From Prevotellaceae bacterium (GTDB taxonomy: Bacteria; Bacteroidota; Bacteroidia; Bacteroidales; Bacteroidaceae), in NCBI GenBank assembly GCA_021153165.1, contig JAGKTZ010000004.1, positions 1 to 53,060 of the forward strand: a stretch of 53,060 bases of DNA. The letters are read 5' to 3'. Made by a program: the position numbers and the translations under genes. Below the pieces are notes generated by a model. It saw nothing but the letters and a program-made list of their open reading frames with translations. It did no database searches and was not told the origin of the DNA. Of the stretch, positions 25,469 to 34,473 are shown piece after piece (positions within the stretch are counted from its first letter, which is position 1; the number at the start of each line of letters is the position of its first letter).

Positions 25469-28400
25469 ATGTTTATGTGTAAGAGATTGTATTTCCTAAT
25501 TGCCACATTTGTGCTGATGGTTTCCGCAGCAGTGGCACAGGTAACTACGTCTGGCATGTCTGGTAAAATCACTGCTAACAACGAAGTGGTGATTGGCGCA
25601 GCTGTGGAAGCAATCCACACGCCCTCAGGCACCCGTTATGTAGGTGTGACCAACTCAAAGGGTATGTATTATATCCAAGGTATGCGAGCTGGTGGACCCT
25701 ACACAGTGAAAATTAGCTATATGGGTTATGGCACCCAGGAAGTGAAAGATTTGCAATTGCAGTTGGGTGAAAACTTCAACTTGAGTGCATCGCTCTCCGA
25801 ACAAGACAACCAACTCGGCGAAGTGGTGGTACGTGGCTCTAAGTCGAAGTTCTCTGCCGAAAAGACAGGTGCTGCGACTAACATCAGCAACCTGCAGATG
25901 CAAGCCCTCCCTACTATTTCGCGCAGCATCACTGATGTGACTCGCTTGTCGCCTTATGGTGGTAACGGCATGACTTTTGCTGGTACTGACGGTCGTACTG
26001 CAAACTTCACAGTGGACGGTGCGAACTTCAACAACAACTTCGGTCTGAACGACGGTCTGCCCGGTGGTGGTAATCCTATCTCGTTGGACGCTATCGAAGA
26101 ATTGCAAGTGGTCGTATCTCCCTATGACGTGCGTCAAAGCAACTTCATCGGTGGTGGTGTGAACGCTATCACAAAATCAGGTACCAACACTTTCAAGGGA
26201 ACTGCTTACGTATATCACCGCAATGAAAACATGCGTGGTGACGCCGTAGAAGGCGAACAAATCCCTGGCTACCGCGACACAGACCGCAACACTATGTACG
26301 GTTTCACCCTCGGTGGTCCATTGGTGAAGAATAAGTTGTTCTTCTTCGTGAATGGTGAATATACTCAAACACCTTCGACTGCTATCCGCTGGCGTGCTAG
26401 CGAAAACGGCGTGGGTAACTCTGACCAATACCTCTCATACTGTACTATCGGAGATATGCAACGCGTGAGCGACTTCGTCAAGGAAAAGTATGGCTACAAT
26501 ACAGGTTCGTGGACAGACTTCCCTGCTGACCAAAACAACTACAAGGTGTTGGCACGTTTGGACTGGAACATCAATAGCAACAACAAGTTGGCTTTGCGTT
26601 ACAACCACACCAACAATACACGTTGGAGCGCGCCTAACGCATCTTCTATGGACGGTGGTACACGTTCTGCATTCGGCCGTACATCACTCTACTCTATGGC
26701 TTTCGCCAACTCTATGTACTCTCAAAACAACTTGGTGCACTCAGCATCTTTGGACTTGAACAGCCGCATCACCGACCAATTGTCAAACCAATTCCTGGCT
26801 ACATTCTCTAAGTTGGACGACGTGCGTGGTTCAAACTCTGATCCATTCCCATTCATCGATATTATGGATGGCACAGGTACTACTACTCAGTACATGGCAT
26901 TAGGCTACGAACTCTTCACACACAACAATGCTGTACACAACACAGTATTCAATGTGAAGAACGACTTGACTTATATCACCGGTAACCACAAGATTTTTGG
27001 TGGTGTGAGCTATGAATATCAATTGGCAGACAATGCTTACATGCGTAATGGTACAGGTTACTATCGCTACAACAGCGTAGACGATTTCCTCAACGGCGCT
27101 ACTCCCGAAGTAGTATGTTTGACTTACGGCTACGACGGCGAAACTAACCCAGCTGCTCGCGTACGTTTCCACCGTCCTAGCATCTATGCACAAGACGACT
27201 GGACAGTGAGCGATCGCTTCAAGTTGACTTACGGTTTGCGCTTGGATGGTCTCTTCTTCGACAACCAAGATTTGATGACCAACAATGCTATCTACGCTTT
27301 GAACTATGGTACAGCACACGATGCTGCTAATCCTGAAGCACACGTAGACGGTTGCCGTCACATCGATACTGGTAAGTGGCCAGGCGGTAGCGTGAGCGTT
27401 TCACCACGCGTAGGTTTCAACTGGGATATCCTTGGCGACAACAGCCTGAAGCTTCGTGGAGGTACTGGTCTCTTCTCAGGTCGTTTGCCTTTGGTATTCT
27501 TCACAAACATGCCAACAAACAGTGGTATGGTACAATACCAAGCACAGCTCAACAGCAAGAACACAGATATGACAGTATTCAACGGCGGTTTGGTATGCGA
27601 TGCTAACGGCAAGCCTACAATCGACGCTTTGAAGGACAAGATCGTTAACGAATTGGGTCACCCCAATACTATTACTCCAGAAGACGGCGCATTGCCCAGC
27701 TCAATCTCTGCAGTAGATCCAAGCTTTAAGATGCCACAAGTATGGAAGACCTCTTTGGCGCTCGACTACACATTCCCCGTAGCATTTCCCTTCACATTGA
27801 GTGCAGAAGGTATCTTCAACAAGACTGTCAACGGCGTGACTATCTCCGACTGGAGCATGATGCCAGTAGAAGGTTTCACACACTTCAACGGCGCAGACGC
27901 TCGTCCTATCTTCCCAGGCAACTTCCGTCAAGGCAAGAAGGCTTTCGTACTCGAAAATACAAGCAAGGGTTACGGTTGGTCTGCTAACGTGACTTTGAAC
28001 ATGAAGCCTATCGAATCTCTCAGCTTGATGGCTGCTTATACTCATACTGTAGCTAAGGAATTGACTGGTATGCCAGGTTCAAATGCTGAATCTGCATTTA
28101 CATATGTTCCTACTGTAAACGGTCCTAACAACATCGGTTTGCACTCATCAGAATATGTGACTCCAGATCGTTTCGTACTTTCTGCAACACACCACGATAA
28201 GTGTGGCAACCACTTCAGCTTGATCTACGAAGCCTTCCGCGGTGGTTACAACTATTCATACATGATGGTGAACGATATGAACGGCGACGGCTACAACTAT
28301 GACGCGCTCTACATTCCTACTGACCAAGAAGTAGAATCAGGCGCATTCCGCTTCAAGACTCCTGGAGACAAGACTCGCTTCATGGACTATGTACACAACA

Positions 28401-28774
28401 ATCCTTACTTGAACAAGAATCAAGGTAAGTATGCAGAAGCTTATGCAGAATATTCTCCATGGGTACACCGCGTAGACTTCAGCTACAAGCACGACTTCAA
28501 GATCAAGGCTCCTAGATCTACACACAAGCTCCAATTGAGCTTCGACGTGAAGAACTTGCTCAACCTCTTCAACGACAAGTGGGGCGTAATGAAGCAAATG
28601 AATCCTACACTCAACGGCGGCCGCATCCTCAAGTATGAAGGTACAGACGGCGAAGGCTTCCCTGTATTCTCTACACCAAGCGCAGTGAGTGCAAATACTC
28701 AGACTTGGACACGCAACCACGCTATCGGACAATGCTGGTATGCTTCTATCGGTCTTAAGTATATCTTCAACTAA
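25469..28774 (+). CDS. Oar-like TonB-dependent outer-membrane receptor
   Basis: About 1101 residues. The ATG at 25469 gives the signal peptide MFMCKRLYFLIATFVLMVSAAVAQ; the longer GTG-started frame from 25433 reads through the promoter-proximal leader. A carboxypeptidase-regulatory beta domain (about 27-100, SGKITANNEVVIGAAVEAIH) precedes a plug (about 110-230, VVVRGSKSKFSAEKTG ... IGGGVNAITKSGTN) and a large barrel ending GLKYIFN. The Oar class transports or exports unknown substrates, sometimes peptides. The next gene, 33 bp downstream, encodes a lipoprotein that probably sits with it on the cell surface. Confidence 0.92.
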   Translation: MFMCKRLYFLIATFVLMVSAAVAQVTTSGMSGKITANNEVVIGAAVEAIHTPSGTRYVGVTNSKGMYYIQGMRAGGPYTVKISYMGYGTQEVKDLQLQLGENFNLSASLSEQDNQLGEVVVRGSKSKFSAEKTGAATNISNLQMQALPTISRSITDVTRLSPYGGNGMTFAGTDGRTANFTVDGANFNNNFGLNDGLPGGGNPISLDAIEELQVVVSPYDVRQSNFIGGGVNAITKSGTNTFKGTAYVYHRNENMRGDAVEGEQIPGYRDTDRNTMYGFTLGGPLVKNKLFFFVNGEYTQTPSTAIRWRASENGVGNSDQYLSYCTIGDMQRVSDFVKEKYGYNTGSWTDFPADQNNYKVLARLDWNINSNNKLALRYNHTNNTRWSAPNASSMDGGTRSAFGRTSLYSMAFANSMYSQNNLVHSASLDLNSRITDQLSNQFLATFSKLDDVRGSNSDPFPFIDIMDGTGTTTQYMALGYELFTHNNAVHNTVFNVKNDLTYITGNHKIFGGVSYEYQLADNAYMRNGTGYYRYNSVDDFLNGATPEVVCLTYGYDGETNPAARVRFHRPSIYAQDDWTVSDRFKLTYGLRLDGLFFDNQDLMTNNAIYALNYGTAHDAANPEAHVDGCRHIDTGKWPGGSVSVSPRVGFNWDILGDNSLKLRGGTGLFSGRLPLVFFTNMPTNSGMVQYQAQLNSKNTDMTVFNGGLVCDANGKPTIDALKDKIVNELGHPNTITPEDGALPSSISAVDPSFKMPQVWKTSLALDYTFPVAFPFTLSAEGIFNKTVNGVTISDWSMMPVEGFTHFNGADARPIFPGNFRQGKKAFVLENTSKGYGWSANVTLNMKPIESLSLMAAYTHTVAKELTGMPGSNAESAFTYVPTVNGPNNIGLHSSEYVTPDRFVLSATHHDKCGNHFSLIYEAFRGGYNYSYMMVNDMNGDGYNYDALYIPTDQEVESGAFRFKTPGDKTRFMDYVHNNPYLNKNQGKYAEAYAEYSPWVHRVDFSYKHDFKIKAPRSTHKLQLSFDVKNLLNLFNDKWGVMKQMNPTLNGGRILKYEGTDGEGFPVFSTPSAVSANTQTWTRNHAIGQCWYASIGLKYIFN

Positions 28775-28807
28775 TCTCGCCATTGATTGCGAAAAAACAA
28801 GAATATT

Positions 28808-30382
28808 ATGAAATTGAAATATTTATTTACAGCAATGGCTTCGGCGCTTCTCTTTGCGAGCTGTGCTGAAGAATTTGAGCCCGCTGGTTCGTTGGAAAAT
28901 TTTGAAGCTTCCAAGACATATGTGGCTTTGCCCGCAGGTGGTGGCTCTGATACAGTACTTGTGAATGCTAAGGTGGATTGGAAATTTACCAACCTGACTG
29001 TAACTGAAGCAGGCGATACTGTAATCGTAGATGGTAGTAAGAATACTACAGCTTGGTTCAAGGTTTCTCAACTCCAAGGTACTGCAGGTACTACACAATT
29101 GATCTTCTCGGCTGACGCATCAAACGGCGGTCGCGAAGTGGAACTCTCTATCGACGTAGCAGGTCAAACACAATTCATGAAAGTGCGCCAAGGTTCTATG
29201 GAAGCATCTTCTGCGACTTGTAAGGAAGTCATCGCAGGTGCAGACGGTAAGACTTACCGCGTGAAGGGTGTTTGTACAGCTATCGCAAATACTCAATACG
29301 GTAACTGGTACCTCAACGACGGTACAGGCGAAGTATATGTGTATGGAACATTGGACAAGAATGGTGCAACAAAGAACTTCGCATCTCTCGGCATCGAAGT
29401 CGGTGACGTAGTAGAAGTAGAAGGTCCAAAATTGACCTACGGCACAACTATCGAATTGGTAGACGTGACCGTAGTAAGCATCACTAAGTCTTTGCTCAAA
29501 GTGACTTCTCCCGAAGCAACAGTAGCCAAGGACGGTGGCAAGTTGGAAGTAGCTGTAGCTTACAAGGGCAATGGTGCTTATGCAAGTGTGCCCGAAGAAT
29601 ATCAATCTTGGGTAAGCCTTGTAGACTCTAAGTTCGTGCCTGGTGTAGCTACTAAGGTTGAAACTAACCCTGCAGATACTGTGAAGTTCACTTTCAACGT
29701 TGCACCTAACACAGCAGGTAGCCGCGCAGGTCAGTTGACTTTCAAATCTTCTACAGGCAAGAATGCTTCTGAAGTAACTTACAAGTTCACTCAAGAAGGT
29801 GCTATTGCAAACGTAACAGCTGCAGAATTCAATGCTGCTCCTGTAGGCGAAGCACAATACCGCATCACTGGTATGGTGACTGAGATTGCTAATACTAAGT
29901 ACGGCAACCTTTATGTGACAGACTGGACTGGCAAGGTATATGTATATGGTACTACAAACTTTGCCGACATGAACCTGCAAGTAGGTAGCATGGTCGAAAT
30001 GGTAGGTCCTCGTGCTGAATACAAGGGCGCCGCTCAGATGAAGAATGCAGTATGCGAAAACGTACTTGTCAACGCAACTCCTGTCACAGGTGCTGAATTC
30101 ATGGCAAAGGAAGATAGCGAAGAAAACTTCTACGTACTGACTGGTGTGATCACAGAGATTGCTAATACACAATACGGCAATATCTACATCCAAACTGAAG
30201 ATGGCGAAAAAGTTTACATCTACGGTACTTACGGCAAGTGGAATGCTCAAGGTGACGACAAGAAGAACTTCACTACTGCAGCTGGTCTCCAAGTAGGCGA
30301 CACTATCACTGTTGTTGGTATCAAGAGTTCTTACAAGGGCGTCGGCCAAATGAAGAACGGTTGCTGCGTAGCTATCCAGTAA
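28808..30382 (+). CDS. Surface lipoprotein with BACON-like and repeated OB-fold domains
   Basis: 524 residues from the ATG at 28808 (a TTG at 28787 in the same frame is unlikely). The lipobox LFASC gives the lipidated Cys at about 19. Two BACON-like beta modules (about 28-125 and 230-335) alternate with OB-fold-like modules (about 132-225, 338-425 and 433-524). Each OB module carries the phrase ITEIANTQYGNIYI- or VCTAIANTQYGNWYLNDG- followed by VYVYGT and EVGDVVEVEGP. OB folds of this type occur in Bacteroidetes surface proteins and nucleases; ligand unknown. Operon partner of the Oar-like receptor. Confidence 0.85.
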   Translation: MKLKYLFTAMASALLFASCAEEFEPAGSLENFEASKTYVALPAGGGSDTVLVNAKVDWKFTNLTVTEAGDTVIVDGSKNTTAWFKVSQLQGTAGTTQLIFSADASNGGREVELSIDVAGQTQFMKVRQGSMEASSATCKEVIAGADGKTYRVKGVCTAIANTQYGNWYLNDGTGEVYVYGTLDKNGATKNFASLGIEVGDVVEVEGPKLTYGTTIELVDVTVVSITKSLLKVTSPEATVAKDGGKLEVAVAYKGNGAYASVPEEYQSWVSLVDSKFVPGVATKVETNPADTVKFTFNVAPNTAGSRAGQLTFKSSTGKNASEVTYKFTQEGAIANVTAAEFNAAPVGEAQYRITGMVTEIANTKYGNLYVTDWTGKVYVYGTTNFADMNLQVGSMVEMVGPRAEYKGAAQMKNAVCENVLVNATPVTGAEFMAKEDSEENFYVLTGVITEIANTQYGNIYIQTEDGEKVYIYGTYGKWNAQGDDKKNFTTAAGLQVGDTITVVGIKSSYKGVGQMKNGCCVAIQ

Positions 30383-30406
30383 TAGTAACTAATTACAGTT
30401 AACAAA

Positions 30407-30476
30407 TAAATGGTGCGAGGGGTATTCTTATGGGTATCCCTCGCTCCTCTTAAAATTATATTGAAGTATGAAAACT
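30407..30476 (+). repeat. 70-bp direct repeat, copy A
   Basis: The segment from TAAATGGTGCGAGGGGTATT to ATGAAAA of the next gene recurs at 31542-31610 with a few changes. The pair brackets the lipoprotein gene and repeat element R2, so the segment between them may be a duplicated or inserted block. Confidence 0.8.
30410..30455 (+). terminator. Terminator after the receptor/lipoprotein operon
   Basis: GCGAGGGGTA pairs with TATCCCTCGC around a short loop, ending TCCTCTTAAAATT. The hairpin is part of a 70-bp segment that is repeated at 31542-31610. Confidence 0.65.
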
Positions 30477-31148
30477 GCTGCTTTGTGTACTCAGTTATTC
30501 CTCGCAAGTTTGTTCCTTTTTAGCTGTGGATCTAAGGATTCTACCAAGGACGAAACACAAGCTGTGATAGATTCCTTAAAGAATAAAGTAGAAGCACTTG
30601 AAAGGGAACAAGAAACCAGCAGTGAGGAACTGTCTAAGACAAGAGTTCAAACACCCCCACCATCTGATAGCGAGAAGCAGAGGTCTCCCTATACGGAAAT
30701 TGCTACATTTGTCAAGTCCGTGATGAATGGAAAGACAAATCGACAGACTATTTTCACTCATGGTTCGTCAAGTTTCATCAGTGAAACCAAAAAGTTTGAA
30801 AAGTATCATGGTAATGGTAGAAGCACGAATGATTATATCAATTCATTGTGGGCAAATCCTTTGTCGGCTAAAAAAGCGCAATATAAAGTTTATATAGACA
30901 ATATCAAGGTGCTTAGTAGTAGTCCGACAAAAGGGGAAGCTCAAGTCAAATTCAAATGGATAAACAAAGCGAAAGGCACTCGTGATTATTCTTGTTGGCC
31001 CCAGGAACTCGTGGCTGAGTTGATTTATGAAAATGGTAGATGGGTGTTTGATGATTTGCGCTACAGCAATGGTAAAACGGCAAAAGAGTATTTGGAAGAC
31101 CCTTTCATGCATGAATATGAAGTCGTACCTCCAAGCATCGTACAATAA
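30468..31148 (+). CDS. Lipoprotein of unknown function
   Basis: 226 residues. The lipobox LFLFSC puts the lipidated Cys at about 20. A short coiled-coil-like stretch (VIDSLKNKVEALEREQETSSEEL, about 33-56) is followed by a Pro/Ser linker and a compact domain (about 75-226: YTEIATFVKSVMNGKTNRQ ... KGEAQVKFKWINK ... NGRWVFDDLRY). The last part resembles NTF2-like or SnoaL-like folds that measure drag over a curved sheet, but this is a guess. A terminator follows at 31172-31222. Confidence 0.78.
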   Translation: MKTAALCTQLFLASLFLFSCGSKDSTKDETQAVIDSLKNKVEALEREQETSSEELSKTRVQTPPPSDSEKQRSPYTEIATFVKSVMNGKTNRQTIFTHGSSSFISETKKFEKYHGNGRSTNDYINSLWANPLSAKKAQYKVYIDNIKVLSSSPTKGEAQVKFKWINKAKGTRDYSCWPQELVAELIYENGRWVFDDLRYSNGKTAKEYLEDPFMHEYEVVPPSIVQ

Positions 31149-31171
31149 TACCCCAAAGTCATAGCATTACC

Positions 31172-31222
31172 AAAAGGAATTGCCCGGCATGCATCATAGT
31201 CCGGCAGTTCCTTTTAATATTT
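31172..31222 (+). terminator. Terminator after the lipoprotein gene
   Basis: AAAAGGAATTGCCCGG pairs imperfectly with CCGGCAGTTCCTTTT, followed by AATATTTTA. Confidence 0.7.
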
Positions 31223-31276
31223 TACGCGCAAAGTGAATATTCGAATATCCGAAAATACATCCTCGATGACGTCCCT

Positions 31277-31514
31277 AAAAAATGCGAAAAATTTTGACAA
31301 ACGCCGTTGATGAAATAGAACGGATGCTAAGTCCGACAACTTGCTTTATGGAAAAAAGGTTAGGGGTTGTTGAAAAAAAGTCTAATGTTTTTCACTTTTT
31401 ACCCCGAAAACCTTGTTTTTTGACCTCGCCAGGATGGCGTATTTGCGACCAAAGGTACGCTTGATTGATTTTAAGCGATTCTCGACCTCGAAAAATGCGA
31501 AAAATTTTGACAAA
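31277..31514 (-). repeat. Interspersed 358-bp-type element, copy R2 (inverted, shortened to 238 bp)
   Basis: The terminal repeats read GCGAAAAATTTTGACAAA at both ends, so the element lies on the minus strand. The right-hand half (31277-31395) is almost identical to 49783-49942 of R4, including the phrase CGTTGATGAAATAGAACGGATGC. The conserved left box is present at about 31430-31490. About 120 bp in the middle are missing compared with the full copies. Confidence 0.82.
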
Positions 31515-31541
31515 ATTGAAAAAAGGACCTACACGCCCCAG

Positions 31542-31610
31542 TAAATGGTGCGAGGGGTATTCTTATGGTATCCCTCGCTCTTCTTAAAAACATATTGACG
31601 TATGAAAATT
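31542..31610 (+). repeat. 70-bp direct repeat, copy B
   Basis: Second copy of 30407-30476, including the hairpin and an ATGAAAA that leads into no open frame. It starts 28 bp after element R2 ends. Confidence 0.8.
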
Positions 31611-31650
31611 AGGCAAGGACATATCTTCTTGGATATATCCTTGCCTAATT
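31607..31650 (-). terminator. Terminator for the minus-strand exported-protein gene at 31706
   Basis: AATTAGGCAAGGACATAT and ATATATCCTTGCCTAATT form an almost perfect long stem around TCTTCTTGG. Read on the minus strand, it is followed by TTTTC. Confidence 0.85.
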
Positions 31651-31705
31651 AATAGACATTATGTGTCGAAAGAATGTATTTCCTATTGAAATTCAAAATC
31701 CTCTT

Positions 31706-32074
31706 TTATTGACATCGAGCCCCTGATACAATAATTTTCTGAACGTGTGAAATCTCACTACTATCATGAATTCTAATTCTCACAGTTTTGGTGGTGCTTT
31801 TATTAGGGTCTACTAGCATATTAAACGGTTGAGATGATTTCACCCCGTCTACACCTTTAATGTAATATTTTATAGTATATGATACATTAACAGTATGATC
31901 GCAGTCACTTCCGAAAGACAAAGTTACATTTCCTGCCTTATCCCAACTAATAACAGTTACAACAACAGAAGCATCAGTCCCTTTTACTTTACAAGTTGCT
32001 TGCTGCGCATTAGCTGTAAAACATATTGCAAATAATGCAATAAACATTAAAAAAATCTTTTTCATATTATTCAA
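31706..32074 (-). CDS. Small exported protein of unknown function
   Basis: 122 residues (or 119 from the second ATG at 32065). A signal peptide ends at TANAQ (about 24). The remainder is a compact beta-rich domain (VKGTDASVVVTVISWDKAGNVTLSFGSDCDHTVNVSYTI) of immunoglobulin-like appearance, with three cysteines, one near the very end. Nothing catalytic is seen. It lies 15 bp downstream of the zinc-finger gene at 32090 on the same strand, so the two are probably co-transcribed. Confidence 0.75.
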   Translation of the reverse strand: MNNMKKIFLMFIALFAICFTANAQQATCKVKGTDASVVVTVISWDKAGNVTLSFGSDCDHTVNVSYTIKYYIKGVDGVKSSQPFNMLVDPNKSTTKTVRIRIHDSSEISHVQKIIVSGARCQ

Positions 32075-32089
32075 ATATTATATTAACAA

Positions 32090-32371
32090 TTATTTTACCC
32101 TCACTTTTCCTGTTCCATTGCAAGTATTACACCTGTATTTTGTTTTGATAACACCAGCTCCACCACATTTTGAACAATTTGGGTTTTTTAAACAAGAGCA
32201 TTGCTTCGTAATGAACCGATATCCTTTGCCATTACAATCCCTACATGTCCTCTCAATTCTGATTTGCTCAGTCTCTGGTAGTGATGAAGACTCGTTTTTA
32301 ATATTTGTCAAACTTGCACTTGCTGTCACAACAACAATGCATGCGATTGCGAAGATTTTAAATTTCTTCAT
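32090..32371 (-). CDS. Small exported DnaJ-type zinc-finger protein
   Basis: 93 residues from the ATG at 32371, which gives the signal or anchor segment MKKFKIFAIACIVVVTASAS; the frame is open further upstream, but that extension has no export signal at its start. The C-terminal 50 residues contain CRDCNGKG, CSCLKNPNCSKCGGAG and CNTCNGTG, the CxxCxGxG repeats that bind zinc in DnaJ. No J-domain is present. It resembles the zinc tails of the array proteins at 21912 and 22957, but without the SH3 module. Confidence 0.78.
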   Translation of the reverse strand: MKKFKIFAIACIVVVTASASLTNIKNESSSLPETEQIRIERTCRDCNGKGYRFITKQCSCLKNPNCSKCGGAGVIKTKYRCNTCNGTGKVRVK

Positions 32372-32451
32372 TCTATTCAATTTTTTAATTATTTCCCTAC
32401 TCATTTCACGGTTTTTCAGGTTACTCCGTTGTTCCAAAATAAAGTTGTGAT

Positions 32452-32659
32452 ATACGCACATAAAAAAGCGCGGAACTTTTTAGTATATTCCCACTTCGAG
32501 GTGTTTGGCGTAACCTTGGTAGAAGAATAAGTAAAAGCCCACGCTATATAGCATGAGCATTCTAACTATTATTCCTTTCTACCTTTTTTAGTCGCCAAAC
32601 TTTCGAAGTGAAAGAATAAAGCTAAAACGCTTTTCCAAATATGTTTAAAATGTGCGTAT
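32452..32659. repeat. 208-nt near-continuous hairpin with 10-bp perfect terminal inverted repeats
   Basis: ATACGCACAT at 32452-32461 pairs with ATGTGCGTAT at 32650-32659. Inside, in nested order, ACTTCGA pairs with TCGAAGT (32493-32499/32603-32609), GTTTGGCG with CGCCAAAC (32503-32510/32593-32600) and GGTAGAA with TTCTACC (32518-32524/32577-32583). A small inner palindrome GCTATATAGC lies in the loop. It could be a structured RNA gene or a small MITE-like element. There is no protein gene in this stretch; it accounts for most of the 32372-32804 gap. Confidence 0.7.
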
Positions 32660-32804
32660 CAATTATACGCTATGTTTCATTGGCAAAAATGGATTAATTT
32701 GTTAATAAATAGGGTTGATTGTGCAAATGTAATTAAAAAATATGAGAATTTGCTGATAATTGTAGCAATTTGTGAAAATCCATTTGATAATTCTTAACTC
32801 CCCA

Positions 32805-34343
32805 CTATTCGCCCCACGTAGAGCGGTCCAAATTGCGATAGCCCACCGCCTCGGCGATATGATTGGGCTGAATGTCTGTACTGCCCGCCAGGTCGGCTAT
32901 CGTGCGTGCCACCTTCAGTATACGACTATAGGCGCGAGCCGACAGATCCAGGCGCTCCATAGCCTTGCGTAGCAGTATCGAAGCCTCATTCGACAGGTTG
33001 CAGTACTTCTGCAGCATCTTCTCGCTCATCTGTGCGTTGCAGTGTACACCTTTGACCTCGGCAAATCGTGCGGACTGAATGGCTCGTGCTGCCTCGACAC
33101 GTGCTCGGATCGCACTGCTAGGCTCTCCTGCCTTCATCTCAGCGAGTTTATTAAAAGGTACTGGTTGTATTTCCACCTGCAAGTCTATACGGTCGAGCAG
33201 CGGTCCACTGATTTTGCTCATATACCTCAGCACTTGCCCCGGCGTGCAGGTGCACGTGCGGTTAGGGTCGTTGTAGTAGCCACAAGGGCAGGGATTCATC
33301 GAAGCCACCAGCATAAATGAGGCTGGAAGCGTAGTAGAATATTTCGCACGCGAGATGCTGATCTCACGATCCTCAAGCGGCTGGCGCATAGTCTCGAGGG
33401 CAGAGCGATTAAATTCTGGCAATTCGTCCAGAAACAAGACGCCGTTGTGTGCCAGTGAGATTTCGCCGGGCTGAAGTGTAGCGCCGCCGCCTATCAGTGC
33501 GACGTCGGAGATAGTATGATGCGGACTGCGGAAAGGACGTTTGTGCAGGAGCGAAATACTACTGCCCAATTTTCCCGCCACCGAATGTATTTTAGTCGTT
33601 TCCAAACTCTCCGCCAAAGTAAACGAGGGAAGGATAGAAGGAAGACGCTTTGCCATCATACTTTTCCCACACCCAGGACTGCCCACCAGTATTATATTAT
33701 GTCCGCCGGCAGCTGCCACTTCGAAGGCACGCTTCACATTTTCCTGTCCCTTAACCTCTGCAAAGTCCAAATCCTCTTCTGCTACGTGTGCGGCAAACTC
33801 TGCTCGCGTATCCACCTCGGTCGCGGTGATCGCTGTCTTGCCTTGCAGATGCTCTACCACTTGCGACAGATGCTTTGCACCGTATACTTTCAATCGGTCT
33901 ACTACGGCTGCCTCGCGGGCGTTCTCCTCGGGCACAAACAGGGCACGATAACCCTTCGCTCTGGCCATGATTGCGACGGGCAATAGACCTCGCACGGGGC
34001 GCAAACTGCCGTCTAATCCCAACTCGCCGACAAACAGGCAACCCTCCATACATTCGGGCTCCAATATATTGGATGCCGCCATCAAAGCCAGGGCCAGGGG
34101 TAAGTCGTAACCGGTGCCTTCCTTGCGGACGTCGGCTGGTGCGAAGTTGACCACAGTCTTATTGCCGCCAATGAAGCATTTGCTGTTGAGCAGAGCACTT
34201 TCGACACGCGACCTACTCTCGCGCACCGCACTGTCGGGTAGCCCGACCATGAAGAAGCCTTCTCCTTTTGTGGTGCTCACTTCGAGCATCACTTCCATTG
34301 CATCTAGACCGTTTACCGCAGCAGTTTTTATGGATACAAGCAT
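32805..34343 (-). CDS. comM: ComM/YifB-family AAA ATPase
   Basis: A 512-residue cytosolic Mg-chelatase-like AAA+ protein. The ComM members are hexameric helicases that assist branch migration during natural transformation and recombination. The N-terminal Lon-like domain (about 1-170) precedes a Walker A (GSPGCGKSM, 221-229), a Walker B (VLFLDELPEF, 302-311), sensor-type Arg residues and a C-terminal chelatase domain (DRIDLQVEIQPV onward). A four-Cys knot (CPCGYYNDPNRTCTC) follows the Walker B, as usual. Length and motifs are complete. Confidence 0.95.
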   Translation of the reverse strand: MLVSIKTAAVNGLDAMEVMLEVSTTKGEGFFMVGLPDSAVRESRSRVESALLNSKCFIGGNKTVVNFAPADVRKEGTGYDLPLALALMAASNILEPECMEGCLFVGELGLDGSLRPVRGLLPVAIMARAKGYRALFVPEENAREAAVVDRLKVYGAKHLSQVVEHLQGKTAITATEVDTRAEFAAHVAEEDLDFAEVKGQENVKRAFEVAAAGGHNIILVGSPGCGKSMMAKRLPSILPSFTLAESLETTKIHSVAGKLGSSISLLHKRPFRSPHHTISDVALIGGGATLQPGEISLAHNGVLFLDELPEFNRSALETMRQPLEDREISISRAKYSTTLPASFMLVASMNPCPCGYYNDPNRTCTCTPGQVLRYMSKISGPLLDRIDLQVEIQPVPFNKLAEMKAGEPSSAIRARVEAARAIQSARFAEVKGVHCNAQMSEKMLQKYCNLSNEASILLRKAMERLDLSARAYSRILKVARTIADLAGSTDIQPNHIAEAVGYRNLDRSTWGE

Positions 34344-34473
34344 AATGTTTTTATATTATGTGTTAAAGCGTGAGATAATTAATAGAGGGATATCGCTGTT
34401 CTCTTGTTCAAATATTAGATAAGTGGTTTGTTGCAATTACCTTCTACTATTTCCTATGGGAAGAAACTCCTTT

